In this document: positions 35,159-44,920 of the stretch, piece after piece
Layout of the letters: each line of letters begins with the position of its first letter
Numbering within the stretch: the first letter of the stretch is position 1
Assembly (NCBI GenBank): GCA_001701165.1
Contig: DAAP01000023.1
Span: 154,869 to 218,868 of the forward strand
Reading direction: 5' to 3'
DNA from: Bacteroidales bacterium H4
GTDB taxonomy: Bacteria > Bacteroidota > Bacteroidia > Bacteroidales > Muribaculaceae
Length of the DNA stretch: 64,000 nt
Notes under the pieces: generated by a model
Database searches by the model: none
What the model saw: the letters and a program-made list of their open reading frames with translations, nothing else
What the model was told of the DNA's origin: nothing
Position numbers and translations under genes: made by a program

Positions 35159-37351
35159 TTAAACATTTAATTGATTTTTTACCAAAGAATAATACAATCC
35201 CTTCTTGCTTATCAATTCATCATGACATCCTTCCTCTGCGATAGCACCATTATCAAGAACGATAATGTTGTCAGCATTTCGCACTGTACTAAGTCGATGA
35301 GCGATAATAATAGAAGTTTTTCCAACCAAAAATTTATTAAGAGAATTCATAATCGCCTTCTCATTGTTGGCATCTAAAGAGTTTGTTGCTTCATCGAGCA
35401 GTATATAATCTGGATTCTTATATACAGCTCTTGCAATTAGTATTCGTTGGCGTTGTCCCATGCTTAACCCCTTTCCTTCACTTCCTATTTTTGTTTGATA
35501 TCCTTCTGGTAAAGTATCAATAAAATTATCAATATTTGCTATTTTTGCAGCTTCCTTGACCTTATCCATATCAATATCTGATACATTTCCGGGGGCAATA
35601 TTCGATGCGATGGTGTCAGAAAAGATATATCCATCCTGCATGACTACCCCACATTTCTTTCGCCACTCCGTAATATTGATTTTTCTGAGGCTATCATTGC
35701 CTACACGAATATCTCCTCTATCTGGTTCATAGAATCCTAATATCATCTTTATTAAGGTCGTTTTTCCACTTCCGCTTAAACCGACAATAGCAGAACATTT
35801 ACCTTTAGGAATCGTAACAGAAATACCTTTTATAACATCCACCTCTGAAAGTTTGTCATATTTATAATATACATTTGAGAATGTAATAGAATCACTATTA
35901 ATAGTTTTTATACAATCCTCATTGTCTGGAGTTTCATTTTGCATTTGATAAATATCGTTTAGCCTTTGAGCACTTAATTTGGCATCTTGAAATTTGCGTA
36001 TAAACGTCACGAACTGCTCAATAGGGCTGTTTAATTGTCCTACTATAAACTGTATCGCAATCAACATACCAATTGTCATCTCGCCATTAATTGTATATGC
36101 TGCCACTAATGCCGTTATTATGGCATTTTTAATTTGATTAATAATAATTGCTCCAGAAGCTTGATATTGGGCCAATGCTAACCCTTTTTCAAGTAATTTA
36201 TATATGTTTGCCTGAATGCGTTCCCAATCCCATCTTTTCTGATTCTCGCAGCCGTTAAGTTTAATTTCCTGCATCCCATATATCAATTCAAATACATTGC
36301 TTTGGGTTGCTGCATTCTGAGCAAACATCTTATTATCTAGTAGCGCACGTTTCCGAAGAAAGAATGTAATCCACAACAGATACAATGCACTTCCAATGAA
36401 AAAAATGATAAACACCAGTTTGTTGTACATCAAAAGTACAATTCCAAAAACACCGATTGTGATTAATGAAAAGACAAAATTCAAACTAGCGTCGGTCAAG
36501 AAATCCTTAATGCGAGTGTGATCACCTATTCTTTGGATAATATCACCGGTCATTCTTGAATCAAAGAATGCAATAGGAAGTTTTGTTAATTTCAAAATAA
36601 ATTCAGAAATAATTGATATGTTCATTTTCACTCCGATGTGAAGAAGCAACCAATTGCGTATAAATTCAACTAAATTAGAGCTAATTATTAAGACTAATTG
36701 AGCAATTAAAATTGTAACAACAAAACTTATGCTTTTATTATTTACTCCATAATCAACAATTGATTGGGTAAGAAATGGGAAAAGTAATATTAATAATGCG
36801 CAAAAAAGCATACCAACTATCATATTGATAACTTGGCATTTGAAACGACTTAGATGTTTGAACAACCATTTGAGACTAGTCGCATTTTTCATACCTGGTT
36901 TATTCATGGTATAAAATGAAGGAGTTGGTTCTAAACATAATACCATTCCCATTTGAGATTCTTGATTTAGCCAACATCTACGAAGTTCGCTATCAGTATA
37001 TTTAAATCTATACCCAATAGGGTCTGAGATATAATATGAGATGTGATCTTTCATTTTACGTGTCTTATATAGCACAACGAAATGAGATTGATTCCAGTGT
37101 AAAATACTGGGACATGGAATTTCTTGTAATTCGCCCAACGAGCATTTTATTCCGAATGCGTTGAAACCGAGAGATTTTGCCGCTTCCTGAATACCCAATA
37201 ATGAAACGCCTTGTTTTGTTTGATTACACAAAGTTCGTATATATTCAAGTTGGTATTTTTGCCCCCAAAAAGAACAAATCATATGCAAACACGTTGCTCC
37301 ACAATCCATATTATTGTGTTGAATATAGCAAGGAAATCTTCGGAAAACCAT
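35159..37351 (-). CDS. C39 peptidase-containing ABC exporter
   Basis: 730 aa. An N-terminal C39 peptidase has catalytic Cys17 (MDCGATC), His90 (SHFVVLY) and Asp110 (ISDP). A six-helix membrane domain and a nucleotide-binding domain follow, with Walker A GLSGSGKTT, signature LSMGQRQR and Walker B YILLDEATNSLD. These transporters cut the leader after a Gly-Gly site and export the core peptide. The precursor at 39.9-40.1 kb has a matching GG. Twelve bp separate it from the pseudo-radical-SAM gene. Confidence 0.95.
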   Translation of the reverse strand: MVFRRFPCYIQHNNMDCGATCLHMICSFWGQKYQLEYIRTLCNQTKQGVSLLGIQEAAKSLGFNAFGIKCSLGELQEIPCPSILHWNQSHFVVLYKTRKMKDHISYYISDPIGYRFKYTDSELRRCWLNQESQMGMVLCLEPTPSFYTMNKPGMKNATSLKWLFKHLSRFKCQVINMIVGMLFCALLILLFPFLTQSIVDYGVNNKSISFVVTILIAQLVLIISSNLVEFIRNWLLLHIGVKMNISIISEFILKLTKLPIAFFDSRMTGDIIQRIGDHTRIKDFLTDASLNFVFSLITIGVFGIVLLMYNKLVFIIFFIGSALYLLWITFFLRKRALLDNKMFAQNAATQSNVFELIYGMQEIKLNGCENQKRWDWERIQANIYKLLEKGLALAQYQASGAIIINQIKNAIITALVAAYTINGEMTIGMLIAIQFIVGQLNSPIEQFVTFIRKFQDAKLSAQRLNDIYQMQNETPDNEDCIKTINSDSITFSNVYYKYDKLSEVDVIKGISVTIPKGKCSAIVGLSGSGKTTLIKMILGFYEPDRGDIRVGNDSLRKINITEWRKKCGVVMQDGYIFSDTIASNIAPGNVSDIDMDKVKEAAKIANIDNFIDTLPEGYQTKIGSEGKGLSMGQRQRILIARAVYKNPDYILLDEATNSLDANNEKAIMNSLNKFLVGKTSIIIAHRLSTVRNADNIIVLDNGAIAEEGCHDELISKKGLYYSLVKNQLNV

Positions 37352-37363
37352 AAACCAATAATT

Positions 37364-38581
37364 TTACAATATGCAGGCTTTAATATCTTCTATTTGCAGT
37401 TCAAGTAATGACACAGGAGGGCATATGAATCGGTATTGACAATTTGAGCAATTGTTTTTATCGCGTGTCACACGCCAACTTTGATTATTTACTAGCTCAG
37501 ACGTAACAGATTCAAGTAAATAGTTTTTATTTGATATATTGCTAACAGGAACACGCCCTCCATGAGGATATACATTTCCATTAGATAGTATATCTAGTAT
37601 TCCAAAACAAGTTGCATTAAGCTTCTGATTTCGCATAATTTCTTTCATACTCGTACAATTGCTTAAAATATCTTGTTTAGTCAAGAATACATTATCGCGA
37701 AACATCTGGACTTCATCAGCTCTATAAACCGGTAACATGTCAATGTTGTCAGAATCCACAAAATCTAACGCTGAATAAACATACTTAATGAGAGAAGCTT
37801 GGGTTGTGATTTTTGAAGATTTAGAACTAAACTGTTGATAATCGAATTCAGAATACCGATCAAAATATAGCGACAGTTCGATACTTTTGTGCTGAGCCAT
37901 TATTTTCAGTACCCTATCTGTGTTATTATTATCAATGAATGTATGGATTCTTATTTTATAACCATAGTTGGAAGCAAGACGCACTAACTGTGATAAATTA
38001 GCATCTGTCAATATAGATATAGAGGAAATTATATCAACAATTGATATGCTGGTAATAGCGAGTGATTTGAAAATCATCTTAACTTTTTCTATTCCCATAA
38101 TTAGTTCACAATCATCCGTTAATCCATATAATAGCGATTGACGTATGGCATTTATTCGAATATTGTTTATATTTGCTAAGTCGGGAACAAAAGGTTTGTC
38201 TATGTATAAAAATAATCCGCTGATAAATTTCGTTTTAGAACCCATGATGCTCAATCTGTAACTAAGTTCTCCTTTTTCTAAATCCCGTTGCAAATTCAGT
38301 ATTGGAAGAAAAACGATAGGTTTCTCCTTTGCTTCAACTAATTGAAGTAAATCCCTTGAAATTAGTTCTTTCAAATAGACATTACAGCTTCCTTCCTCAG
38401 AATATATTTTACTGCCCAGATTGTAAGACTGCTGCAATTCGATAATCAATGAAATAGTTTCATCATCCGTAATTAGATGATTCGATGATGTTTCCGTATT
38501 ATATAAGAACAGTTTTGACGCATTAATATGGTCAACAAATGTGTGTGGCGGAAGTATTAGCCATTTGGTCTTCTTGTTCAT
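37364..38581 (-). CDS. Pseudo-radical-SAM partner protein (GG-Bacteroidales type)
   Basis: 405 aa. It has the length and C-terminal SPASM-like parts (CFGILDILSNGNVYPHGGRVPVSN; CSNCQYRFICPP) of a radical SAM maturase but no CxxxCxxC cluster motif. That fits the pseudo-rSAM family that accompanies GG-Bacteroidales precursors. It probably binds the leader or helps the true maturase. Its start overlaps the maturase stop by 4 bp, showing tight coupling. I assign the family from memory. Confidence 0.82.
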   Translation of the reverse strand: MNKKTKWLILPPHTFVDHINASKLFLYNTETSSNHLITDDETISLIIELQQSYNLGSKIYSEEGSCNVYLKELISRDLLQLVEAKEKPIVFLPILNLQRDLEKGELSYRLSIMGSKTKFISGLFLYIDKPFVPDLANINNIRINAIRQSLLYGLTDDCELIMGIEKVKMIFKSLAITSISIVDIISSISILTDANLSQLVRLASNYGYKIRIHTFIDNNNTDRVLKIMAQHKSIELSLYFDRYSEFDYQQFSSKSSKITTQASLIKYVYSALDFVDSDNIDMLPVYRADEVQMFRDNVFLTKQDILSNCTSMKEIMRNQKLNATCFGILDILSNGNVYPHGGRVPVSNISNKNYLLESVTSELVNNQSWRVTRDKNNCSNCQYRFICPPVSLLELQIEDIKACIL

Positions 38582-39819
38582 ATTACCTCGTATTTAGTCA
38601 TAATATACTCGTAGGCTTCAGGATAACGCCTTATAAAATTATAAGCTTCATTCTTCATCGCATCGAATTCTCTTTGAGAAACAAAATAATTGCAGGTACC
38701 ATGAGACGATTCTAATTGTCCGGTATTGAAAAAGCAGTTTTGACATCCGATATAGTCTTTACACTTGGTGCAAATTCTTAAAATTCGTTCATAATATGAA
38801 TTATACAATGACGCAATGTCCTGAAAATTTAAATTTAACAAACCATCTTTTATATTACCTAATACATAATTATATCCAATCCTCTCACAAGGCATTATTT
38901 TACCATCAACGGTCATAAATGTTTTTTTAGAGAAAGGCATACATGTCCCTGTTGGTGTTTTTTTTCTATTCTCATTTGACAGAAACAACAATTCATTGTA
39001 GTCAAAGAAGAAGTATGGAGAATACATCTGAAAATATTTTGCAATACGTTCAAATTGCGGGGAATAAGGAAACTTCATATCATCAAAGGTCCTACCCATT
39101 TCTTCATTCAAATATGAAATTTTTGGGCGATACATTTCATTAAAAATATGTCGTTTATCTTCACGTATGCCCACGTTATTTATTTCACTCACAGTAGGTA
39201 TTTTATGATACTTTGAATAAATATAGTGTATAATCCCTTCTACGGTAGCACAATTAGAAAGAACAGAATTAAATGCAATGTTATTTTCAAAAAAATCGCC
39301 ATAGTTAAACTTAATGTAGTCAATATTAGCGACAATATCGTGAAATGCTGGCTTATTATTGTGATATGTTCTATATGAGGTGGCATGTTCATCGCCATCG
39401 AGACTTATAAGTATTTGAAAATCCTTTTCTACAAGGTATTCAATATGTTTTCTTAGTAGAATAGCGTTAGTCGTCATTGTATAACAAAATTTTTTTCCAT
39501 AAGAACTCATATTTTTCTCAATGAAAGAAATAATACTTTTGATAAACGGCATATTCAACAAAGGCTCTCCTCCATAGAAACTAATGTAAATCGTTGTTTC
39601 TCCGGTTGAATCAAACCCCTCATTCCATAAATTCTGTATTGAATTTAAGAGACATATGGCATTTTTGATGTCCAGATCACGGTTATGCTTATGGCTTTTG
39701 TTGTTATATAGTTCTCCATAACCACAGTATTTACAATTTAGATTACAACGTTCTGTAATTTCAAATGTTATCTGAGGTGTATTTGCAAAGCACTCTTTTA
39801 TGTTTTGAGGTGTTATCAT
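38578..39819 (-). CDS. Radical SAM/SPASM peptide maturase
   Basis: 413 aa. The 4Fe-4S motif CNLNCKYC (Cys25, 29, 32) lies in TERCNLNCKYCGYG, followed by FYGGEPLLN and a TTNAILL strand. The C-terminal SPASM part has PCERIGYNYVLGNI, CTKCKDYIGCQNCFF and CNYF. It probably installs a carbon-based crosslink or thioether on the Cys-rich precursor encoded just upstream. It is separated from the precursor by an intercistronic hairpin. Confidence 0.93.
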   Translation of the reverse strand: MITPQNIKECFANTPQITFEITERCNLNCKYCGYGELYNNKSHKHNRDLDIKNAICLLNSIQNLWNEGFDSTGETTIYISFYGGEPLLNMPFIKSIISFIEKNMSSYGKKFCYTMTTNAILLRKHIEYLVEKDFQILISLDGDEHATSYRTYHNNKPAFHDIVANIDYIKFNYGDFFENNIAFNSVLSNCATVEGIIHYIYSKYHKIPTVSEINNVGIREDKRHIFNEMYRPKISYLNEEMGRTFDDMKFPYSPQFERIAKYFQMYSPYFFFDYNELLFLSNENRKKTPTGTCMPFSKKTFMTVDGKIMPCERIGYNYVLGNIKDGLLNLNFQDIASLYNSYYERILRICTKCKDYIGCQNCFFNTGQLESSHGTCNYFVSQREFDAMKNEAYNFIRRYPEAYEYIMTKYEVI

Positions 39820-39854
39820 ATTGATATTCTATCTTGTACAATTTAGGTTTCATG

Positions 39855-39888
39855 AAAAGGGGAACGTGTTATGAGGACACGTTCTCCC
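39855..39888 (-). terminator. Intercistronic hairpin after precursor gene
   Basis: On the minus strand GAACGTGT and ACACGTTC pair, extended by GGG/CCC around a 1-nt bulge, followed by CTTTTC. Placed between precursor and maturase, it may attenuate or protect so that precursor mRNA exceeds enzyme mRNA. Confidence 0.6.
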
Positions 39889-39906
39889 TAATTAAGAGAT
39901 TGACAT

Positions 39907-40113
39907 TTAGCCAATCGGAACGAGTATTACGTCCCTAACGATTACGACAGGATCTTTTGAATACTTATTACCTGCGTAATTGGCATTCATGTTGTCGGAT
40001 GTCGAGGAAGGACCGTGACAGCCGCATCCACAATTGTTACCTCCTGTGAGAGCGTTCATTTCTCTCGCCCCCATAGCCCGTTTTGCGAGCTCAGTCATTT
40101 TAATTTTTGCCAT
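39907..40113 (-). CDS. RiPP precursor peptide (GG-Bacteroidales family)
   Basis: 68 aa. A conserved leader (MTELAKRAMGAREMNALTGG) ends at Gly24-Gly25, the expected C39 cleavage site. The core begins NNCGCGCHGPSS, with three Cys alternating with Gly and then His, followed by Ser/Thr/Asn and a C-terminal VVIVRDVILVPIG tail that is unusually hydrophobic for a core. This fits precursors modified by a radical SAM enzyme. The mature structure cannot be deduced from sequence. Confidence 0.88.
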   Translation of the reverse strand: MAKIKMTELAKRAMGAREMNALTGGNNCGCGCHGPSSTSDNMNANYAGNKYSKDPVVIVRDVILVPIG

Positions 40114-40184
40114 AATGATGGTTGAATTTGTTGTTAAACATTAATTTTTCTATCTCGTCAATTGCAATTGAACTCTTTTTGATG

Positions 40185-41045
40185 TTATTTAGATAATTCC
40201 AACGGTTTGTATGGGATAGGATTATCCTCTACTTCTGTGGCATCATGTGGTCTGCCGTCTTTTCCTACAATCATCAGACGGCCTTTTCCCCCTCCCATAG
40301 CTGCCAGTAAAAACGCATGAGGTGCTTTATAAATACGGATAATCGTCTTGTCTGCTTCCTCAGATGTGCATTGTTTTTCGTTAGCATAATTATACACTGA
40401 TATAGGAGTTTTCGCACGCTCAAAACCTGTTGCAGTCCAAATGAACTGTCCCTCACGGTCCTGTATCTGAAGAATAAGTCCTGGAAGTCCACCAAATTTA
40501 TATGGACCGTATGACAATGGCAGTTCTGTTGTAAACCAAGCCGAGTAATGACGTCCACCAAAATCACATTCTGCCAACTGACATTCGTAGCCAATAACAT
40601 TTTGTGTGGTGTCTGGTGAAAATGTCCATTTAATCTTAGGAAGATCTTCTGAGTATTTCAACACTCCATTACCCATCGGAAGACGATATTTAATACTTGC
40701 TGATTTCTCTTTGGTCGAGAGTAGAATCTCATAAGGCCACGGCGAACCGTTGGGATTACGGTACGAGTCTGCACCTCGGCGCATATCCGCTGTCATTAGT
40801 GAATCAAAATGGCAGATTACATCGCTGAAATCCTTGACAGAATGATGACCTATTAATAGCGTGCGCACATCATCAAATCGGTTATATGCATTAGGATGAC
40901 AGGAATAGTTTAGCGTGTATGTCACTTTATAACGCGCTGTATCAACGACTATTGCCCGATCCTGGCTCATCGAGAAGATACCAATCTGAGCTTTTGCCAT
41001 AAAGGGAATCATTAACATTAGAATGAAGGGAATTAACTGTTTCAT
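40185..41045 (-). CDS. GLPGLI-family exported protein
   Basis: 286 aa. Signal peptide (ILMLMIPFMAKAQ) and the family hallmark GGLPGLILQI in the second half, with YSAWFTTELPLSYGPYKF before it. GLPGLI proteins are periplasmic or surface proteins of unknown function that travel with TonB-dependent-like receptors in Bacteroidetes. It lies 12 bp after the receptor gene and upstream of the precursor, so the three are probably one transcript. Confidence 0.9.
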   Translation of the reverse strand: MKQLIPFILMLMIPFMAKAQIGIFSMSQDRAIVVDTARYKVTYTLNYSCHPNAYNRFDDVRTLLIGHHSVKDFSDVICHFDSLMTADMRRGADSYRNPNGSPWPYEILLSTKEKSASIKYRLPMGNGVLKYSEDLPKIKWTFSPDTTQNVIGYECQLAECDFGGRHYSAWFTTELPLSYGPYKFGGLPGLILQIQDREGQFIWTATGFERAKTPISVYNYANEKQCTSEEADKTIIRIYKAPHAFLLAAMGGGKGRLMIVGKDGRPHDATEVEDNPIPYKPLELSK

Positions 41046-41057
41046 AATCTTTGATTG

Positions 41058-43691
41058 TTAGAATATTCTGAATCGTATTTTCAGCAAAACGCTGCGTGGT
41101 CGGATATTATATACAGCGTTTGATTCCGTAAGAGCCGAGAGGCTGGAATATCTGTACGACTTGTGGTTAAGTAGATTGTCGCACGACAGTGTGAAGCTAA
41201 AATGCTTAATAGAATATTTCGCCTCGGTGTTGAGAAGAAGGAATGAACGGTCTCCATCATTGAAATTGTTATAGTAATGATAGAGAGATGTTGCCAGTGT
41301 CACACCTCCAGGAATTGTAAAATCAAGTGAAGCCTTGTTTGTAACGGTACGCAACCACGGAAACCTTTCATAGCCTTTCTGTTGCGTGGCTGATTGCGAG
41401 TAAGTACCCTGATACATAACGCCAAGCCATTTGAACGGCGTGAGACTTATGTCGGCATTTACACTGATGCTATTACCTTTGTAGCGAACTATTTCATCCT
41501 GAATGAGCAACGGGCTGTCATAATAGGAATATGTGGCGGATGCTCCGATTTTAAGTCTTCTCCAGTCGAATCCCTGACTCGCGTGGATATTGGCTGAAAA
41601 CATTTCGCCGGATTCTGATGTGCGACGGCTGATTGTACGTTGCACCAATCCGTCATAATATGAACCATAAAGAATGTCGGGAGACTGTCGGTTATAAGAT
41701 GCCTCAACCCCGGCAAAACTCATCGAGAGAATGTTTTTGAAATCATAACCTAAAGAATAATGTTGATTGGTTCCCTCATAAAGCCCGGCTACATCAAAAG
41801 CCGAAAGTTGACGGTATGATGTAAGAATATAGCCGGAATACAGTGTCTCGACAGAGGGAGTTATATAAGAAAGTACAGCATTTGCTTTCATATTATGACT
41901 GCTGTTGAACTTATATGTTATATTCAATGACGGCTCCACCCGAAACCGGTTTTTGTTGGTAATACTACCGTCGTTCCCATTATTCAGACGAAAAAACTTA
42001 TATTTCATCGGCAAATATAAGGAAGAATGAATCTTGCGTGTGCTGAAAACCAGTTCAGTGCCGATACCGGCATCAAGAAAATCAAGTGAGATGTCATTAC
42101 ACATTTCATGCAGTCGGCTATCGAGAGAATTGTGATGATAGTTAACAATGGCCGAAGGATGAAGCATGAAGTTTCCAACTTTGAAAGCAGAAAATAATCC
42201 TGCTCTGTTCTCGGTGGATATGTTATGGTAATCAACTTGTTGATACAGCATTTCACCGCTTATCATATCCGGGAAAAGATTCGGGAACACAGAAAGGTTG
42301 TGAGGTCTCTTTTCAAGGTTTACAAGTGATGAAATCTCAAAACCACGATCTGAGGAATTACAGTGAGTCATGTGGAATTTATTCAACAGACGGTAAGTGT
42401 CTGTCTGACCTGATTGCGTAATGTCATCACTCCCGGCAAGAATCTGGCTATTTGCATCGGTCGTGCTCCAGTCGAATTTCAGTTGTTCCTTCAAGTAATT
42501 TTCATCTCCGTTGTTCAGGTACGTAAGGTCACCGTATGCTTTTTGCAGACGAGCGATGCCGGTCATCAATTCATCTATAAAGCTCTGTCCACCGTCTGGC
42601 AAATAATTAGTGGTTGCAGAATAACTTTGCCGAGAATCGCGGTCGTTCAAATATGCGGCGTTTATTCCGAACTCCCCTGTTTTGCCGATTCGGTAAACAT
42701 TATTGAACGTGGCATTGTGTGAACGGTTGAAATAATAGAAACGCTTGTCAATGCCGGGAGCCGAAGGCATAGAAATTGACGATATATTACTTGTGCGCGA
42801 ATAATCATTGTCAAAAGAATAAAGCTCCTGCGACAAGTCTTCACCCGTATTGTTTCCCTTATAAGTGGCAAGGAATTGGCTATTACGGCGGAAGTATGTG
42901 GCAATGGCGGCATTATTCCACAATCCTTCATCGCCATATCCGCCCCCGAGCGTGACAATGAGGTTAAACACACCTTTAACACCCTCTTTGAGACGCAGGT
43001 TGATAGAAGCCTGTTCTTCGGGACGAAGCCCTTTTAACGCCTTAATGTCCTGATGGTTCTCTAATACCTGCACGGTTGCAATGTTATTAGGATCTATATT
43101 GTTGGTGGCTATGCCATAATGCCCTTTCATCAGGTCCAAACCTTCAATATAGAAATTCTTTATCGGTTTACCCAGATAAGAAACCTGACCAGCATCAGAA
43201 ACGGTTATACCAGGCATCTTTTTCAAAACATCTGCAATCGATTGGTCTGTCTGCGAGTGAAAAGATGAAACGTTATAGTTGATTGTGTCTCCTTGAGAAT
43301 ATATTTTCTTAGACTTGACGACAACCTCTTTCAGTTCAACGGTTCTTTCGTCAACAATAATGTCATAGTTGCCTGAAAGATTCGGTACTACAATCTCCGT
43401 CGGAGCGATTTCCAGACTTGTTACTTTCAGTATAAGGCTGTCGCAATCAGTGTTCAACGAAAGCTGAAATTTACCGTTTTCATCAGTAAAATCCGATGCT
43501 AATATTGTTTTAGGAGAGCATTTAGAAGACACAAAAACATTTGCACAATCAACATTTGTCCCATCCGATAGACAAACACGGCCAAACAAGTTACATTGTG
43601 CAATACAATGCAATGAGCCAACCATAAAAACAATGAGAGCAATCATTATTTTATATTGGTACATACAGAATGTTGATTGTTTTTGAAACAT
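41058..43691 (-). CDS. Outer-membrane receptor with carboxypeptidase-like domain
   Basis: 877 aa. Signal segment (IMIALIVFMVGSLHCIAQ), an N-terminal carboxypeptidase-regulatory-like beta-sandwich (~33-115), a plug-like domain (DTINYNVSSFHSQTDQSIADVLKKMPGITV, KNFYIEGLDLM) and a barrel ending in RSVLLKIRFRIF with a terminal Phe. It could pass the mature peptide or its target across the outer membrane. Residues before MYQYKIM may not be translated. Confidence 0.88.
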   Translation of the reverse strand: MFQKQSTFCMYQYKIMIALIVFMVGSLHCIAQCNLFGRVCLSDGTNVDCANVFVSSKCSPKTILASDFTDENGKFQLSLNTDCDSLILKVTSLEIAPTEIVVPNLSGNYDIIVDERTVELKEVVVKSKKIYSQGDTINYNVSSFHSQTDQSIADVLKKMPGITVSDAGQVSYLGKPIKNFYIEGLDLMKGHYGIATNNIDPNNIATVQVLENHQDIKALKGLRPEEQASINLRLKEGVKGVFNLIVTLGGGYGDEGLWNNAAIATYFRRNSQFLATYKGNNTGEDLSQELYSFDNDYSRTSNISSISMPSAPGIDKRFYYFNRSHNATFNNVYRIGKTGEFGINAAYLNDRDSRQSYSATTNYLPDGGQSFIDELMTGIARLQKAYGDLTYLNNGDENYLKEQLKFDWSTTDANSQILAGSDDITQSGQTDTYRLLNKFHMTHCNSSDRGFEISSLVNLEKRPHNLSVFPNLFPDMISGEMLYQQVDYHNISTENRAGLFSAFKVGNFMLHPSAIVNYHHNSLDSRLHEMCNDISLDFLDAGIGTELVFSTRKIHSSLYLPMKYKFFRLNNGNDGSITNKNRFRVEPSLNITYKFNSSHNMKANAVLSYITPSVETLYSGYILTSYRQLSAFDVAGLYEGTNQHYSLGYDFKNILSMSFAGVEASYNRQSPDILYGSYYDGLVQRTISRRTSESGEMFSANIHASQGFDWRRLKIGASATYSYYDSPLLIQDEIVRYKGNSISVNADISLTPFKWLGVMYQGTYSQSATQQKGYERFPWLRTVTNKASLDFTIPGGVTLATSLYHYYNNFNDGDRSFLLLNTEAKYSIKHFSFTLSCDNLLNHKSYRYSSLSALTESNAVYNIRPRSVLLKIRFRIF

Positions 43692-43812
43692 AATTAACGA
43701 GTTTATTTATAACAGAATTTAATGGTTATTGAATGTAATGAGCAACTTGCCATTGTTATTCCTTCTCTTATCTCCACATATCTATTTGGTAACTTACTGT
43801 AACGCCTTTGCA

Positions 43813-44181
43813 CTATAATACTGCTATTTTGCCTGTGGCAATCCATTCCTCACTTTCAATACGTAGAATGATTATACCACTAAAGCCGTATGGTATATTC
43901 AACACAGTATTCATGCAATGCGAATAGTCCAACGTATTCCCATTTATATCACATAAGAATATTTGTACATCAATATCCGCTGAACCGGAAATCTCTATTT
44001 GACGTAGTTCGTCGTCATAATATACATCAATAGGGATTCTCATAGGAGAACGATGAACTGTTGTGTTTTTGCCTTCGTGACCATACTTGTAAAAGTCCAT
44101 ATAGACTCCAGATTTTGCAGCATTGGCTTGAAGACATCCAATAATAATTAAAACTCCGAGGAGTGAGAGTAACTTTTTCAT
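43813..44181 (-). CDS. DUF3244-like small exported protein
   Basis: 122 aa. Signal peptide (LLSLLGVLIIIGCLQANAA), then a beta-sandwich with PIDVYYDDELRQIEISGSADIDVQIFL and a YGFSGIIILRIESEEWIATGKIAV end, matching the DUF3244 form common in Bacteroides. First gene after the regulated promoter of the RiPP operon. Role unknown. Confidence 0.8.
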   Translation of the reverse strand: MKKLLSLLGVLIIIGCLQANAAKSGVYMDFYKYGHEGKNTTVHRSPMRIPIDVYYDDELRQIEISGSADIDVQIFLCDINGNTLDYSHCMNTVLNIPYGFSGIIILRIESEEWIATGKIAVL

Positions 44182-44210
44182 TGTTATTACTTTAATTGAT
44201 TAAACTGATG

Positions 44211-44268
44211 CAAAATTACTGTAGAAAAAGTTTTCAACCAAGGGTAAAAGTTTGACAGTCAAACTTTT
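44211..44268 (-). promoter_or_regulatory. RiPP-operon promoter with TTTGAC palindrome
   Basis: Minus-strand -7 TAATTTTG (44218-44211) and TTG at 44237-44235 have standard spacing. A palindrome AAAAGTTTGAC-A-GTCAAACTTTT (44246-44268) sits right behind the -33. A second GTCAAA-AG-TTTGAC site is at 44332-44345 and a half-site at 44727-44737. The arrangement suits an activator. Confidence 0.65.
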
Positions 44269-44298
44269 TACTACGCTGATAATCAATATATTGCAAAT

Positions 44299-44311
44299 GG
44301 GGGGGGGGGGG
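44299..44311. repeat. 13-G homopolymer tract
   Basis: Thirteen consecutive G on the plus strand between two TTTGAC palindromes, 118 bp from the first gene of the RiPP operon. Length change would alter spacing and helical phase between the sites. A G-rich run (CGCGGGGG) lies 15 bp further. Confidence 0.8.
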
Positions 44312-44345
44312 ATTGATTTCTGCGCGGGGGAGTCAAAAGTTTGAC

Positions 44346-44920
44346 GGTTGGATACAATAGGTCTAAAAATGCTAATTAATTACAGTGCCCAAGAATTATA
44401 TATTATTGTTCTCAAATCCGCTAAAAGAATAAAATTATGGACTATACTTTTCTCATGAGAACAAAATATCAGACTTACTCTATCGTTAAACGAAAATAGC
44501 ATGAACAGCGAAAAATCTCATGATTTTTCAGATTCCGTTTAAGCGGATAAAGGGTCAGGATGCTCGTCATGGAAAGGATAATAGTACGCAACATACAGAA
44601 CTATATCGTATCATTTATTTTTGTTTAATTATGAGGTTCGAGAACTGATGATTCTTAGTCCTTTATTGATGGTTTCAACTATATAATGGCGTAAAGATAC
44701 TATAATCTTTATTTTCAAGCAATAATAAAAGTTTGACGCAACAATTTTGTATTATACTGAATGATATGACATTGCGCCTAACAGATAGTCCATTTCTGTA
44801 CACTTACCATCAAAATCTGACACTTTGAATTGTATATAGGAACAAACCATAAAAAATAGTCCATTTACCTGATTTGGTAGATAGACTGTTCGGAACGTGT
44901 AAAGTAATTATCTGATAGAA
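44346..44920. other. Gene-free upstream region
   Basis: About 570 bp without a gene. ATAGTCCATTT appears twice (near 44786 and 44857), and AAAAGTTTGAC once at 44727. Nothing else is recognised. Confidence 0.5.
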
